Shown: piece after piece, positions 10,023 to 20,639 of the stretch
Numbering within the stretch: the stretch's first letter is position 1
Layout: each line of letters starts with the position of its first letter
Assembly (NCBI GenBank): GCA_946894095.1
Contig: OX335659.1
Location: 751,501 to 815,500, forward strand
Source of the DNA: Incurvaria masculella
Taxonomy: Eukaryota > Arthropoda > Insecta > Lepidoptera > Incurvariidae
Length of the DNA: 64,000 nucleotides
Direction: 5' to 3'
Program-made: the position numbers and the translations under genes
Notes under the pieces: model-generated
What the model was told of the DNA's origin: nothing
Seen by the model: the letters and a program-made list of their open reading frames with translations, nothing else
Database searches by the model: none

Positions 10023-10736
10023 GCGTCAGCCGGGCACGCGCTGCGCCAATCAAGAGAACCTAACCTAACCTAACCTAACCTTGGCTGACACCGACTCAAA
10101 AAATAACAGAAATCGTAACTACAAAAATGGAAATTATTTTTTACTTTTTAGTGCTTTTCTTTGAAGTTGGTTATTTTTTTGTTATTTTTTTTAATTTGTT
10201 TATTTTTAGTGAATCTGAAGTACACTTACTAATTTGTACACGTCCTTTCCAATAAAAAAAGAATCACCGAAATCGGTTGGCGTTATATTGAGTTATTCGT
10301 CCATTTGTCGCGCACATCTTAATACAAATTTAAGACTTTTATGATTTACGCATAGATATCATTGTCAGAACTTAACCAAATTAAAATGGGACCACTTGGG
10401 AAGCACTAGCTATCATTTAAAAAAATAATCATCAAAATCGGTTCACCCAGGCAAAAGTTATGAGGTAACAAATAAAAAACTAAAAAAAAAACATGCAGAC
10501 GAATTGATAACCTCCTTCTTTTTTGAAGTCGGTTAAAAAGGAGGAGGGTTATCAATTCGTCTGTATGTTTTTTTTTTATGTTTGTTACCTCATAACTTTT
10601 GCCTGGGTGAACCGATCTTGAAAAATAATCATCAAAATCGGTTCACCCATGCAAAAGTTATGAGGTAACAAACATAAAAAACATACAGACGAATTGATAA
10701 CCTCCTCCTTTTTCGAAGTCGGTTAAAAACTATAAA
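10023..10736 (+). repeat. Family C repeat with (AACCT)5 and terminal palindrome
   Basis: Starts GCGTCAGCCGGGCACGCGC, carries AACCT x5 (10057-10081), then TTGGCTGACACCGACTC, the long AT-rich body, and ends GAAGTCGGTTAAAAA at 10537. It is followed at once by an inverted pair of family C ends (10536-10722) with arms of about 80 bp. Confidence 0.75.
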
Positions 10737-11138
10737 TGATTATTTAAATAAAATTTACGACTTGAAAAATATATGATAAAGTCAATTTAAATATTGCTTG
10801 TCACTTACGTTCCCCACAGTTACTTCTCCTAGATCAACAAACGTAACATTTCTGGCCGGCAACCCGGAATGCGGATTTCAGTATGACTGTAACTCATAAC
10901 TTATAGTGGAAGTAATGGCGGGCATTTGACCCTCTCAGCGAGTAATGCTTGGCCCGTACTACTGAAATACAATTCCGTTTTCGAGCTTAAGTATTGTAAG
11001 GATTGGCCATTCCTCAAAGAATTTGTTCCCTCGCGGGAATAACGTTTTTCGACGCGGCGCATTCGGTGAATGCGAAATAGGAATAATTTACGGTACTTAT
11101 ATTTTTTTTATAATAAATACGGATCTATTTAGATCTTT
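10737..11138. other. Unrecognised stretch
   Basis: Moderate-GC sequence (10850-11060) then AT-rich. No repeat or ORF recognised. Confidence 0.5.
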
Positions 11139-11480
11139 TTTTTTATGTAACTGGAAATAGATGGCTTATTCCGAACTGACCGTCAGATATTAGGTGCCAT
11201 TCCAGGACCTTCCTTATATTGCTCGGATACATTGAACTGAATGGAGAACACGGACAATTTGCATTGCCAATTCAACCATGGTTCATTCAATGCGATTGTA
11301 CCAACCTGGGCGGGACGGGAGAGTAAGTAAAGAAGGTGAACTACAGTTTAACGTGGAATCCGAACCACGGCCAGCCTCAACGGTTGAACATGGTCACCCA
11401 TCTAGAACCTAACCGCGCTCAGAGGTGTTTCCCCAACTTACCGATTCGCAAGGCTTCGCACGCTGAGCTACCGAGGCTAC
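11139..11480 (-). repeat. SINE (family B), composite tRNA/5S head
   Basis: On minus the head reads GCCTCGGTAGCTCAGCGTGC (tRNA-like A box), then GAGCGCGGTTAGGTTCTAGA-TGGGTGACC (matching the 5S rRNA intermediate element and box C), then GTGGTTCGGATTCCAC (T-arm-like) and the common body. The tail is T-rich on plus at 11139. Confidence 0.75.
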
Positions 11481-11704
11481 CGAGTCATTTCCATCATCGC
11501 AAGTTAATAACAATAACATTGAGATGAAACTGATCCATTAATTCATATATTTTTATGATGTAGCCAACCGGAGATTCTATTATAGATTTGTCACTGATTG
11601 AAATATTCACGAGCGGCTTGTATCCCTCTCGATAACTTGCATTCCATGCCAGAGGTCATGGGTTCTATCCCCACTCCGTGCTGCACCACTTTCTTTTCTT
11701 TTCA

Positions 11705-11866
11705 AAGGGCCTTTTTGATCTACTGCTGATTAGCTTAATCGCTACATATCAAGGGCCTTTCATAGCAGTTTGCAATCAATACCAGTATACGATAATCGGC
11801 ACTTTTATAATAAAAGCACTTTAAGTTTCGATTCAAATAAACCAGCACTTGGTGAAAATCAGCCTA
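11705..11866 (+). mobile_element. MITE family G, copy 1
   Basis: Matches G2 (52057-52212) and G3 (53667-53810): CTGATTAGCTTAATCGC, AAGGGCCTTT, AGCAGTTTGCAA, GATAATC-GCACTTT, AAACCAGCACTTGGTGAAAA. In G3 the ends form degenerate TIRs. No ORF. Confidence 0.6.
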
Positions 11867-12023
11867 AGTTAGATAAGTTAATTTCTTCACAAATTCGAGC
11901 CGATCTATTCTTCAGAATTCATGTCAAACTGTAAGTCCCCTTCGCTTACAAGTGGTAGGGCTGACCCCGCTCGGTCTGGTATGGACAGTTTGTATGAAAG
12001 CATGGAAAATTGTCCGTGTTTTC

Positions 12024-12967
12024 AGGTTCAGGTTCAGTGCCACGTAGTGGCGTTTATTTAACTTTTTTTATATTATGTACATACATGAAACTGTACACGC
12101 GAAACCTTACAGTTTGTCTGCGTGTGACACAAATGATAAATTCTAAACAAACATGAGCAGTTGTATACAGTAACTTTTACAAATTTAGAAGGAAAAGAAA
12201 AATAAACAAACAACAACATAAAATTAGTTTAAAAAATACACCAAAACAGTAAACAATAAGAAATTATTAAGAAAATGTAAAATAATAATAAAAAACTCTA
12301 ATTGTTATAGGCAGATAAGAGAAAACCAAAACATAAAATAAAATAGAAAATCATAAACTGTCAATTAAAAATTCTTTAACATTTTTTTTTTTTTGTGAAA
12401 CTGGTAAGTTAGTTCTTAATTTACGTGGAAGTGTGTTAAACGCTTTTGGTATAATATGGTCTAAGGTTCTTCGGCCGTAGTAGTTTTGCATCTTAGGCAC
12501 CAAGAACTGTCCGTCCTCTTTGAGCCGTGTGTTGTAAGTGTGACTTATGGGCTGTTTTCGCGAGTTGTCGTAGTAATGGTCAACTATTATCTTCCAGAGG
12601 CACATCTCCTTTGCAGGCAGTACTTTAAAATATTTAAAAAGATGATTGTGATTATTTATTGAAATATTTTTTTCCGCGCGTGGAGCGATTAATTTCAAGA
12701 TCCTATACTGCAGGCTTTGCACCCTATCAATGTATGTATCAAATGTAAGACCCCATACTCTTATTCCATACATTATTATTGGCTCAGCAAGAGAAGTGTA
12801 AATAAGGCGAAGTGTATCTTGCGGGAGTTTGTGCCTAAGGTAGTAAAAGTTTTTTAGACATAGCCTCAACCTGCTGCAGATGTGGTCAGCTTGATAACTC
12901 CACGAGAAGCTGGAATCGATTATCAGCCCCACATATTTACACTGGCTAACAACTTCTAGTACAGTAC
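12024..12967 (-). mobile_element. 5'-truncated LINE inserted in a SINE
   Basis: On minus it runs from RT-coding sequence (12967) through the stop at 12351, a ~325-bp AT-rich 3' UTR and a short (CTGAAC)n-like tail at 12024. Both edges are sharp because the SINE sequence is continuous across them. No target duplication is obvious. Confidence 0.8.
12351..12966 (-). pseudogene. LINE reverse transcriptase, C-terminal fragment
   Basis: A continuous frame of about 205 codons to a TGA stop, with no Met start. It enters in-frame at the truncation point as TVLEVVSQCKYVGLIIDSSF. Recognisable features are the post-catalytic 'YVGLIID-SFSW' motif, 'LRLIYTSLAEPIIMYGIRVWG' and 'RVQSLQYRILKLI', typical of the thumb/connection region of non-LTR (Jockey/CR1-like) reverse transcriptases. 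The catalytic YADD region, endonuclease and ORF1 are absent, so it is dead. Exact clade is uncertain. Confidence 0.85.
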
Positions 12968-13060
12968 ATCCAGTTCTCTGTAGTCGTGTTTATAAAGGGA
13001 AGGTCCTGCAATGGCAAATAATTCTACGGGAATGGAGGGATACGATTTTTTTTTTGCTGT

Positions 13061-13442
13061 TAAACGTGTCACACGTGACACACATTTAAAAATGGGACTA
13101 GAACAATATAATTTAATTCTTTATGTATTTTTCTTAAATTGTAATTTTTTACTTGGCTTACAAGTGAAAAATAAAAAAAATTAAGAAGTGCCTGCTTTAT
13201 TGCTAGAGAAGTCTTTAGTAAACCCTAGTTTGACAAATTATGAATATTATGTAATCTTTGCCGTTTTTATGGCCCATACAACTTTGAACACAAATATACA
13301 GTCATTTTTTTTCAAAATATCTTAAAACACTGATTATTATTTCTTTAATAGGGGTGCTCCCCGTGAACTTGACGGCATAATAATTAACATTGAATTGTTG
13401 AAATTCGTTTCATGAGTGTTAACATTTCCTAAAAATACTCCA
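13061..13442. other. Unrecognised AT-rich stretch
   Basis: No repeat or ORF recognised. Confidence 0.5.
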
Positions 13443-13853
13443 ACTTGATTTTATTTTTTTATGCAACCTGACATTGATGCCTAATACCACACAACTACCG
13501 TTATGATATTAGCCCAATACACCACATTCCCGAAGGAATTAAGTGCCATGCCAGGACCTTCCCTTTATGAGCCCGGCTACATTGAACTGGATGGAAAACA
13601 CGGACAATTTTTCACTGCCGCTTCGACCATATTTTCATCCAATACGATGGTACTAACCCGGGCGGGCTTAAACCCTACCTACAGTTATACATGGATTCCG
13701 AACCATGGAGCAGCTCGCATTCGTGACGAAATGGACTAATCGAACTCAGAAAAAGAAAGAAAGTGGTGCATGTCGGGGCGAGGAATTGAACCCAGACCTC
13801 TGGAATGCTAGGCCAGTCCCCACGCCACTAGGCTACGAGCCGCTCAAACTTAT
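13443..13853 (-). repeat. SINE (family B), near full-length tRNA-type copy
   Basis: Best complete copy. On minus: GAGCGGCTCGTAGCCTAGTG (A-box-like), AGAGGTCTGGGTTCAATTCC (B box), CTCGCCCCGACATG, the CACCACTTTCTTTC linker, CTCCATGGTTCGGAATCCAT, then the shared body and tail GGTTGCATAAAAAAAT. About 410 bp. Two ORFs here are SINE sequence read in frame, not genes. Confidence 0.9.
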
Positions 13854-14132
13854 CACAACGTATAGTCTAGCCTTATCACTACGTAGTGGTCTCACATTCC
13901 CACGAGGTGTTCAGCGGACGCGCAGCGCGGCTAAAAGGTTACGTCTACGCGCCCGCCGTCACTCGACGCTAGCGATATAGACCAGGAACATCGTGGGTGA
14001 TTTACTCATGCAAAGAATCATTCAATATGTATGGAATTATGTAATAAATTAGCATTGTCTCCGTGTTTTAACTAGGATTCTTTTCGCGCGTTTGGCGTAC
14101 GATTAAAAGCTTTCGAGCGACTATTTTATTAG
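13854..14132. other. Unrecognised stretch
   Basis: A GC-richer patch at 13900-13980 (GTGTTCAGCGGACGCGCAGC). Nothing assignable. Confidence 0.4.
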
Positions 14133-14205
14133 CCGACTTCAAAAGAGAGGAGATTCTTAATTCGTCTGTATATTTGTTTGTTGTGTGTATGTTAGTCGAT
14201 ATCTC
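14133..14205 (+). repeat. Family C end fragment
   Basis: GCCGACTTCAAAAGAGAGGA then TTAATTCGTCTGTATATTTG, a diverged copy of the C left end. Confidence 0.65.
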
Positions 14206-14272
14206 CGCAAACTGTCAACCGACTTGAATAATTATTTTTCTTATTAGTAGTTTATAACTCAGGGGTATAGAC

Positions 14273-14821
14273 TAGGAGGTCGCGACAAAAATGGTAACGA
14301 TAACTTCAATGGCTGAAACTGGGTACAGGGGATTAATACCAACCCTTTGAAGCTAAATTTGTCGGTCTGCCTGTTCCAAGTGGTTGCGTTACGTAGATAA
14401 GGCGCCTGAAAAAGTCGTTATGGTGACAAAAAATATATATGATAAGGTAAATGGATGAAAATGACAAAACATGAAAGTATCAGTACATACGTGGTTAGCA
14501 ATAAAAAAAACTGAACAAATTTTTGGTTGCATTTCGTAGATATTAGGAGATTTAGTTTACAGACATAAGTTTAGGTATATTTAAGTATTTAATTAAAAAA
14601 CCGAATGGTTTTTGGTGCATAATTAATAGTTATCATTGTGTCTAGACAATCAGTATATTCATCAGCAGGTACATACCAACATCTATTTTATATAGCCAAT
14701 CTAGGTAACGCAACCACTTGGCGCAGGCAGACCGACATATTTAGTATCAGAGGGTTGGTCTCTAACATGTGAACCCAGATTCAGCCATTTACCTTATCGT
14801 GACCAAAAATGTCGTGACCTA
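14273..14821. mobile_element. Element N: ~550-bp long-TIR element
   Basis: Left arm 14273-14393 and right arm 14700-14821 are diverged inverted repeats of ~120 bp. Shared blocks include GTCGGTCTGCCTG, CCAAGTGGTTGCGTTAC and CCAACCCT, with ends TAGGAGGTCGCGAC against TAGGTCACGAC. No transposase frame. Superfamily unknown and no clear target duplication. Confidence 0.7.
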
Positions 14822-15298
14822 TCGGAATAGTAGTGCTTTCAAAATGTGTTTGAGAGAATACAACTCCTGATGGTGGAAATGAAAAAATAACAGTTTTAAA
14901 AAAACATTGATCCCACTCCAAACACCCTGGTGTACAAATGCACTCCTGAAAATGTAGGAAGGACCCTTTCTATGCTTTTATACCGCGATCTAGCGTAATC
15001 GTAGCGTGTTTAACTAGACGACCGGCGCTCGTGAAATGTTATTCCTTTCGAATTTGGATTGTTTATTGAGGTAATACATAATATTATAGCGAAAAGAACT
15101 TTATTCCCACTGGGTGCCGCACGACACATCTCGTCCGTTGTAAATATTTAGGGCGAGAACTAGCAGAATATAAAAGTGTAGTTAGCACGGATTCTAACTG
15201 TCATTATTAGGATAACTTATAGCTTCTATCATCAATGGTAAATACTTACTGTTTATGTGAAATAAAAAAATCGTAAGCTTCTAACATAGGACTAATAA
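14822..15298. other. Unrecognised stretch
   Basis: No family or ORF recognised. Confidence 0.45.
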
Positions 15299-15372
15299 AA
15301 AAAAAACCAAAAAAAAAAAAAAACATACAGACGAATTGATAACCTCCTCCTTTTTTTGAAGTCGGTTAAAAA
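15299..15372 (+). repeat. Family C right-end fragment
   Basis: A-rich run, then ACATACAGACGAATTGATAA, CCTCCTCC and GAAGTCGGTTAAAA. Confidence 0.75.
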
Positions 15373-15397
15373 TAAACCATAATGTTATGAGAATGGT

Positions 15398-15698
15398 AAA
15401 AAAACCGGCCAAGTGCGAGTCGGACTCGCACATGAAGGGTTCCGTACCATCGTACAAGATTTAATATAAAACAATCAGGTTTTTTGGATTTTATTAATTT
15501 TTGTATTTAAATTTTTATAATTTTTTATTTTACGTTGTTATAGCGGCAAAATAAATACACACTCTGTGAAAATTTCAGCTGCCTACCTATCACGGTTCAT
15601 GAGATACAGCCCTGTGACAGACAGACGGACGGACGGACGGACAACGGAGGCTTAGTAATAGGATTCCGTTCCCAAAGGGTGAAAACGGAACCCTAAAA
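15398..15698 (+). repeat. Family A repeat, copy 4, with inverted hairpin loop
   Basis: Complete copy. The terminal hairpin at 15660-15694 keeps its stem, but the loop reads TCCCAAAGGGTGAAA, the reverse complement of the family's usual loop in this orientation (TTTCACCCTTTGGGT/A). Confidence 0.9.
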
Positions 15699-16340
15699 GT
15701 ATACAATTTTATTACAAATTATCGAATGTTGATGTATTACGAATGAATGAAAATTTAATTGTATTGTTAAAATGCGGGATAGCTGCTAAAATACCAACTG
15801 ATGAAGTAAAATGTGTTACTGAAATAAACTAATGAATAAGTAAAACCAATATGCCGATGTAAAAAATATCCCAGTCTAAAACGACACGAGAACGTGTTGC
15901 CTTTGGCCACAATTTACATGTAAATAGGCAAAATTATCTCTATGAAGCCTCACCTATCCACTCGGAGACTCTCTCATGGCACGTCGATTTTAAATGTTAG
16001 CCAGACAACGAGACATTGTTTCTGTATCGTGAAAATAATGGTATGAAAAAGGATTTCGTATCGTCATGGCGTGGAAATTGCTATTTAATGTTAATGTTTG
16101 GAATTCAGCGCGTCTAAAAGCATTTTTAAATCGGTTTAGAGGTGAGTATAACTTTTCCTGAGAAAATATTTTTAGCTCAGTTAATTAGAAAAACACGTGA
16201 CGCAATCAAGAACTTCTCAATTTTGTTTACATACTACATAAAATAATAATACTAATTATACATAGAGGTTTGGATCATCAGTGGCTTCGAATAGGGTTTT
16301 CAGAAGGACATATTTCGTAACGGCACAAATTTATTTTCAT
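15699..16340. other. Unrecognised stretch
   Basis: No repeat or ORF recognised. Confidence 0.5.
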
Positions 16341-16482
16341 CTTTACGCCACTTCGTGTTCGTGACAAAATGCACGTATCAAACTCAGAAAGAGAAAGAAA
16401 GTGCTGCATTTCGGGGCGAGGAATTGAACCCAGACCTCTGGTACGCTAGGCCAGTCCCCGCGCCACTAGGCTACGAGGCTGT
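16341..16482 (-). repeat. SINE head fragment (tRNA-type)
   Basis: On minus: CTCGTAGCCTAGTGGCGCGG, CCAGAGGTCTGGGTTCAATT, the CACTTTCTTTCTC linker and CGAACACGAAGTG. The body and tail are absent. Confidence 0.8.
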
Positions 16483-18654
16483 TGTAGAAACATGTTTGTA
16501 GAAACTGCTTGATGGTTATGCTATTACTACACGGTCTATGATTAATGTTGGCCTTGATAATGTTATGTTGGAGTGGGTTCTTTCAAAATCTGGTAACCCT
16601 GCCTATCATGTCAAAAGTAATGGGTTGCATACACAACAAAGTGGATCCTCCTTCACTACCTCGAAAGTACATACTTCCAAATATTTTTGAAAATTCACTC
16701 ACGTGTATAGTGATATTTTTCGATAGTATCGCGAGATAGGGTTCCGTTGAAAAAGCGATAGGTATAGTAAAGAGGTAGCGACCCTAAACTGTGATAATAT
16801 TTATAGGTATAACAGCTTATTTCATATTATTTATTCGGTATTCATAAAAATTGATTTAATCGAACCCAAAACTGGAAATGAAAAACTTTTAGTGCTAACG
16901 AAAATATAAATTTTCTGTGTAGCGCTCAAAAGATTTTAAAATGTGTTAGGTAATAAACCTAACCATTATTTCAATACAAACCAATTTATCGAAGATTTCA
17001 GATCTTTCATTTATACCAAAAAAATTGTGTACTATTTTCAAGTCTTTATTCTCATCATTTCATTTCATTTCATTTAATTTATTTTAACTTTTTGGTAGTC
17101 CAACTACACCAAGTTACGTCACAAAGATCCGCGGAGCCGATTCTATAGTTTTTTTTTGCATAGACAATATTTTGATATACATACTTATTTGCGAGGGACA
17201 TTATTTCGTTGTCATCCGTTGTCATCCGTTCCGTTTACATCACAGTTACAAATTAATAGATCATCCCACATTCTCATTTCTCTGTAGTGCCGACTGATGC
17301 AACTAAAACAGGATCGGAAGACACTCCAGCTATCCGGGGGCTCCCCGTGAGAATTTTCCGGGAATCACCAATTGTCCTAACTGGCGCACGCCAGAGAGCG
17401 CAGGAATTGGTACCATCTGAGCAAGCAGCTCATGTTTGCTGAAACAACATACTGCGGCACGTCTGCAGGCGTATTCTTACTCCTACAATCCCAATGTCTA
17501 CTTTTCGCTAAGGGTTTTGAAGTTGTTATTACTGGCATAAGGTATCGCTGGTTTTCAGAGTTAGATATGCACTTAGACTCATTTGTTTCAGTTTTGACAT
17601 GAATAATTATATTGCGAGTTAACGGGGCTGATTAACTTTTGGCGTTGTAGAATTATTTCAAATAATTCGCGATTTCAAATTCGTAATAGACAATCGTAAA
17701 ATAAAGATAAAATTATTTTTAAAGCACCAGATGAATGAGTGATGAGTTGCATCATGTTCATGACAATATACATAATGTCTTATGTATTCCTTCTCGCCGT
17801 GTGGCGGATAGAAGCTACACGGGAAAAAGTGTCCGACCGACACTTTTGCACCGACACTTTTGCTGTCACACAGAGTTCAGTTCTCCTGTCAACTCATATT
17901 ATTTTACGGTCGAAACGATAACACCGTTATCCGTCTCTTTCTTTGATTGTCTTTTTCTTCGTGAAAAAGAAGACAGACATTTTAAAGGAATAAGGAATTT
18001 CGTTCCTACCGGAGTCCCACGATTTCTCTAGTTTTTTTGTGTTGTTTTTTTTTGTTATAAACAAGGTTGATACAAAAAGGAATGCATTTCACCAGAAATA
18101 CAAATAAAGTTAAGAATTTTCTCCATAGGATGAGAATATATTTTCCTAAGGCAGAACAAGAGCCTTACCTGTCAAGCATCCGACCTATCCTACTAAATAG
18201 CAGGAAGAGGAATTCAATTGCTCTGTTATTTGCTTAGTATAATGGAGTTTGAAGTTGTCAGAAGGTTTTTTTTATTATAGCTCGAGTTCGATTCCCTGCA
18301 ACCCGGGAATAGGAAAGCGGGCACATGTGCTTGTGTTTTTCTTCGCATTCATTATCCGAGAAAAACTAAGGGAAATGCTATATTTGATTTTTATCGCTCT
18401 TATATTTTTTCGGTGATTAAACAATTGAAAATTGTGTTTAAATTTTGTTAAAAATAAATTTAATCAATTTCTTTCTAAAGTCATAATACAATGCATATTT
18501 TGGAGCTTTAAATAACATCGACCAATATGTTTAAGCTTTGAAACACTTAGCATTTGTTAACATTGAAATGTATTGATTGCTTTTTACATTTCAATACTTG
18601 GTTCTTAATTGTATTAATTTATAATAATAACATGTGTGTATTTTTAAATATGTC
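16483..18654. other. Mostly unrecognised 2.2 kb
   Basis: No credible gene. 17045-17115 carries CATTTCATTTCATTT followed by TTTTTGGTAGTCCAACTACA, shared with 60660-60692, probably a LINE 3' end. GTTGTCATCC is duplicated near 17210-17230, and CGACACTTTTGC is duplicated near 17838-17862. Overlapping ORFs at 17658-18031 lie on both strands and show no domains. Confidence 0.45.
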
Positions 18655-19037
18655 GTCAGCCTCTGTGGCCCAGTGGCGCGACACTTCGGCGATCGCTCTC
18701 CGAAGTTAAGCAACGCTGGATCCGGTCTGGTCTTGGATGGGTGACCATTAGACCATTGAGAGAGGCTGGCCGTGGTTCGGATTCCACGTTAAACTGTAGG
18801 TCCCCTTCCTTACTTACTAGGTGGTAGGGTTAATCCCGCCCGGGTTGGTACCATCGCATCGAATGAACGATGGTCGAAGCGGCAATGAAAATTGTCCGTG
18901 TTTTCCATCCAGTTCAATGTAGCCGTGCAATATAAGGAAGGTCCTGGCATGGCACCTAGTTCCCAAGTGGTGTGTTGGGCTAATACCATGACAGAAGGTG
19001 TGGTATTAGCCATCATGTCCAGGCACATAAAAAAAAA
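18655..19037 (+). repeat. SINE (family B), 5S-rRNA-type head, copy 1
   Basis: Starts GTCAGCCTCTGTGGCCCAGT (also A-box-like). The 5S internal promoter elements follow: box A CCGAAGTTAAGCAACGCTGG (18701-18720) and box C GGATGGGTGACC (18735-18746). Then GTGGTTCGGATTCCAC (T-arm-like), the common body, and tail CACATAAAAAAAAAA. It is an element, not a functional 5S gene: the 5' and 3' thirds of 5S rRNA are missing. Confidence 0.85.
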
Positions 19038-19834
19038 ACCTTGTTCACGCATGTTTTCTTGACTTGCCTTGAGTGATTATGTTTAGTTTGATAGAAAATT
19101 ACATTATGGTGGTCCCTTAGGTAATAGTATCGATAATAATAGATAGCCCAGAATCATAACTCTGACGGTAGCTGTTCAAGACCTTGAAAGCTATAATGGT
19201 ATCTGAATACAACTAAAATTATGGTATTGCATATTTAGTATATTCGAGTTCGTATTTTTTTTTTAAATAAAGACTGCTGAACCTTTAATTCGGTTTAATT
19301 ATTTGATTGCATAAGAGTTTTTTTACAAAAAAATTGCAAGCTTTATGCTCTACATTAAAAGATTACTTTTGATTGCAGTCCCGTAGGATTTATGGCTGAA
19401 ATCATGGAATATTTAGAGCAATCGAGGATGAAGCGCCGAGTGGCCTTGTTGCTCTGAGTGTATAATGTTTGGATGTAACCTTGATATATTATGGTGTTTG
19501 ACACCAAGCCCTAACCTTAAAGGTGAAGATGGATTTCGAACTTGTGTAATATAAACTACTTCTTAATTCATTGATTAATGAAACTTGTATGTCAGCTCTT
19601 CTCGAATCGATAATTTGTTAACGTGTCCAAGTGTAGGTATCCTACCTATGGATAAGAAATGAAATTAAATGAAAATGAAATGAAAAATGTAGAGATTTTT
19701 TCCAAGTTTTTAAGTTGACACCGTCGCTGCTCATAATGTCTGTTAACACTTACGGTTGTCCTGTGTGGAGAGACCGTAAGTGCTAACAGATATTATATTA
19801 ATTTTTGTTCCTTATCGATTCTAATTTATCATAG
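19038..19834. other. Unrecognised stretch with a possible LINE tail
   Basis: 19656-19690 is a degenerate (ATGAAA)n tract, possibly a LINE 3' tail. A short imperfect inversion near 19740-19800 (AACACTTACGGT / ACCGTAAGTGCTAACA) is visible. No gene. Confidence 0.4.
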
Positions 19835-20200
19835 TTTTTAGGGTCCCGTACCCAAAGGGTGCCTACGAAACTCTATTACTAAGCCTCCGCTGTCCGTCCG
19901 TCCGTCCGTCCGCCCGTCTGTCTCAGGGCTGTATCTCATGAACCGTAATAGGTAGGCAGCTGAAATCTGCGCAGAGTGTGTATTTAGTTTGCCGGGTTTT
20001 CGCCGCCCCCCTGAATGTTAGAAAACCCATGGGCGTCGTCGGGCACCTTTAGGTCCTGGCGTACGCCATATGCCGCGCTTAACATAAAAAATAAATAAAG
20101 GGGGCGCATACACAAAAAACTAAATTTTTTGCTGTTAAATCATGTACGATGGTACGGAACCCTTCATGTGTGAGTCCGACCCGCACTTGGCCGGTTTTTT
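19835..20200 (-). repeat. Family A repeat, copy 5, with LINE fragment inside
   Basis: Standard ends. Between TTTGCCG and AAAGGGGGC the normal AT-rich core is replaced by about 95 bp (19996-20092) containing GTCCTGGCGTACGCCATATG, the LINE 3' sequence also seen at 9610. Confidence 0.8.
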
Positions 20201-20295
20201 AAATAGCTTACTGTTAACTGAGGAGTGTTTTGTTGACAGTAACTCTTAGAAATTCGTATTGGTCATGTATCTATTATTATTAGCAATAGTCTCGT

Positions 20296-20620
20296 TCCTG
20301 AATATCTGTTTCTGAGAAACATGGCTACGATTTGCGTCCGATGCGGATTCGGAACAAACAAGTCCAAAGTTCCCTCTCCGAGTTTGCCTTCACCTGTCGG
20401 CCAAGAAGTCCTAACGAGCGAGACCAGCCAATTGGAGTAACAGGTCGAGTCCTGTCCAAGTCGGCGGTCGCCCGAGGCCTGGCAGCGCGAGCGGTGTCCG
20501 TAGACGTCGACCTGTCACAATGTGGCACTCTGCGGTAGCACACACTAGCGAAGAGCTAGCGATACGAGTAAGCGATTGTTCTCTCTCTCTCTTTCTCTCT
20601 ATTTTATTTATATTTTGTAT
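20296..20620. other. GC-richer segment and CT microsatellite
   Basis: 20330-20545 is GC-rich, with complementary ORFs of ~70 aa on both strands and no recognised domain. A (CT)n run at 20581-20600 follows. It may be a solo LTR or old element; nothing confirms this. Confidence 0.3.
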
Positions 20621-20639
20621 ATATTATAAAAGGCCTTCT

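Larger units (their letters stand above)
11600..13060 (+). repeat. SINE (family B), tRNA-type, split by G1 and a LINE
   Basis: Head at 11606-11702 (CATGCCAGAGGTCATGGGTT; TGCTGCACCACTTTCTTTTC), then MITE G1, then body to GTCCGTGTTTTC at 12023. The LINE occupies 12024-12967. The body resumes CATCCAGTTC and ends in a T-rich stretch near 13060. Joining the flanks restores GTTTTC+CATCC, the normal SINE sequence. Confidence 0.75.

Noticed and set aside
13503..13980. Two plus ORFs (78 and 91 aa)
   Set aside because: They read antisense through the SINE at 13443-13853.
17945..17974. Hairpin at GTCTTTTTCTTC / GAAAAAGAAGAC
   Set aside because: It is a mirror repeat, not a reverse complement, so it cannot pair as a hairpin.
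18700..18746. A functional 5S rRNA gene
   Set aside because: Only the internal promoter region is 5S-like. The 5' and 3' thirds of 5S are absent, and the sequence continues into a SINE body seen in many copies.
20325..20543. Arg-rich ORFs on both strands as a gene
   Set aside because: Complementary ORFs in a GC-rich patch with no domain, explained by base composition.
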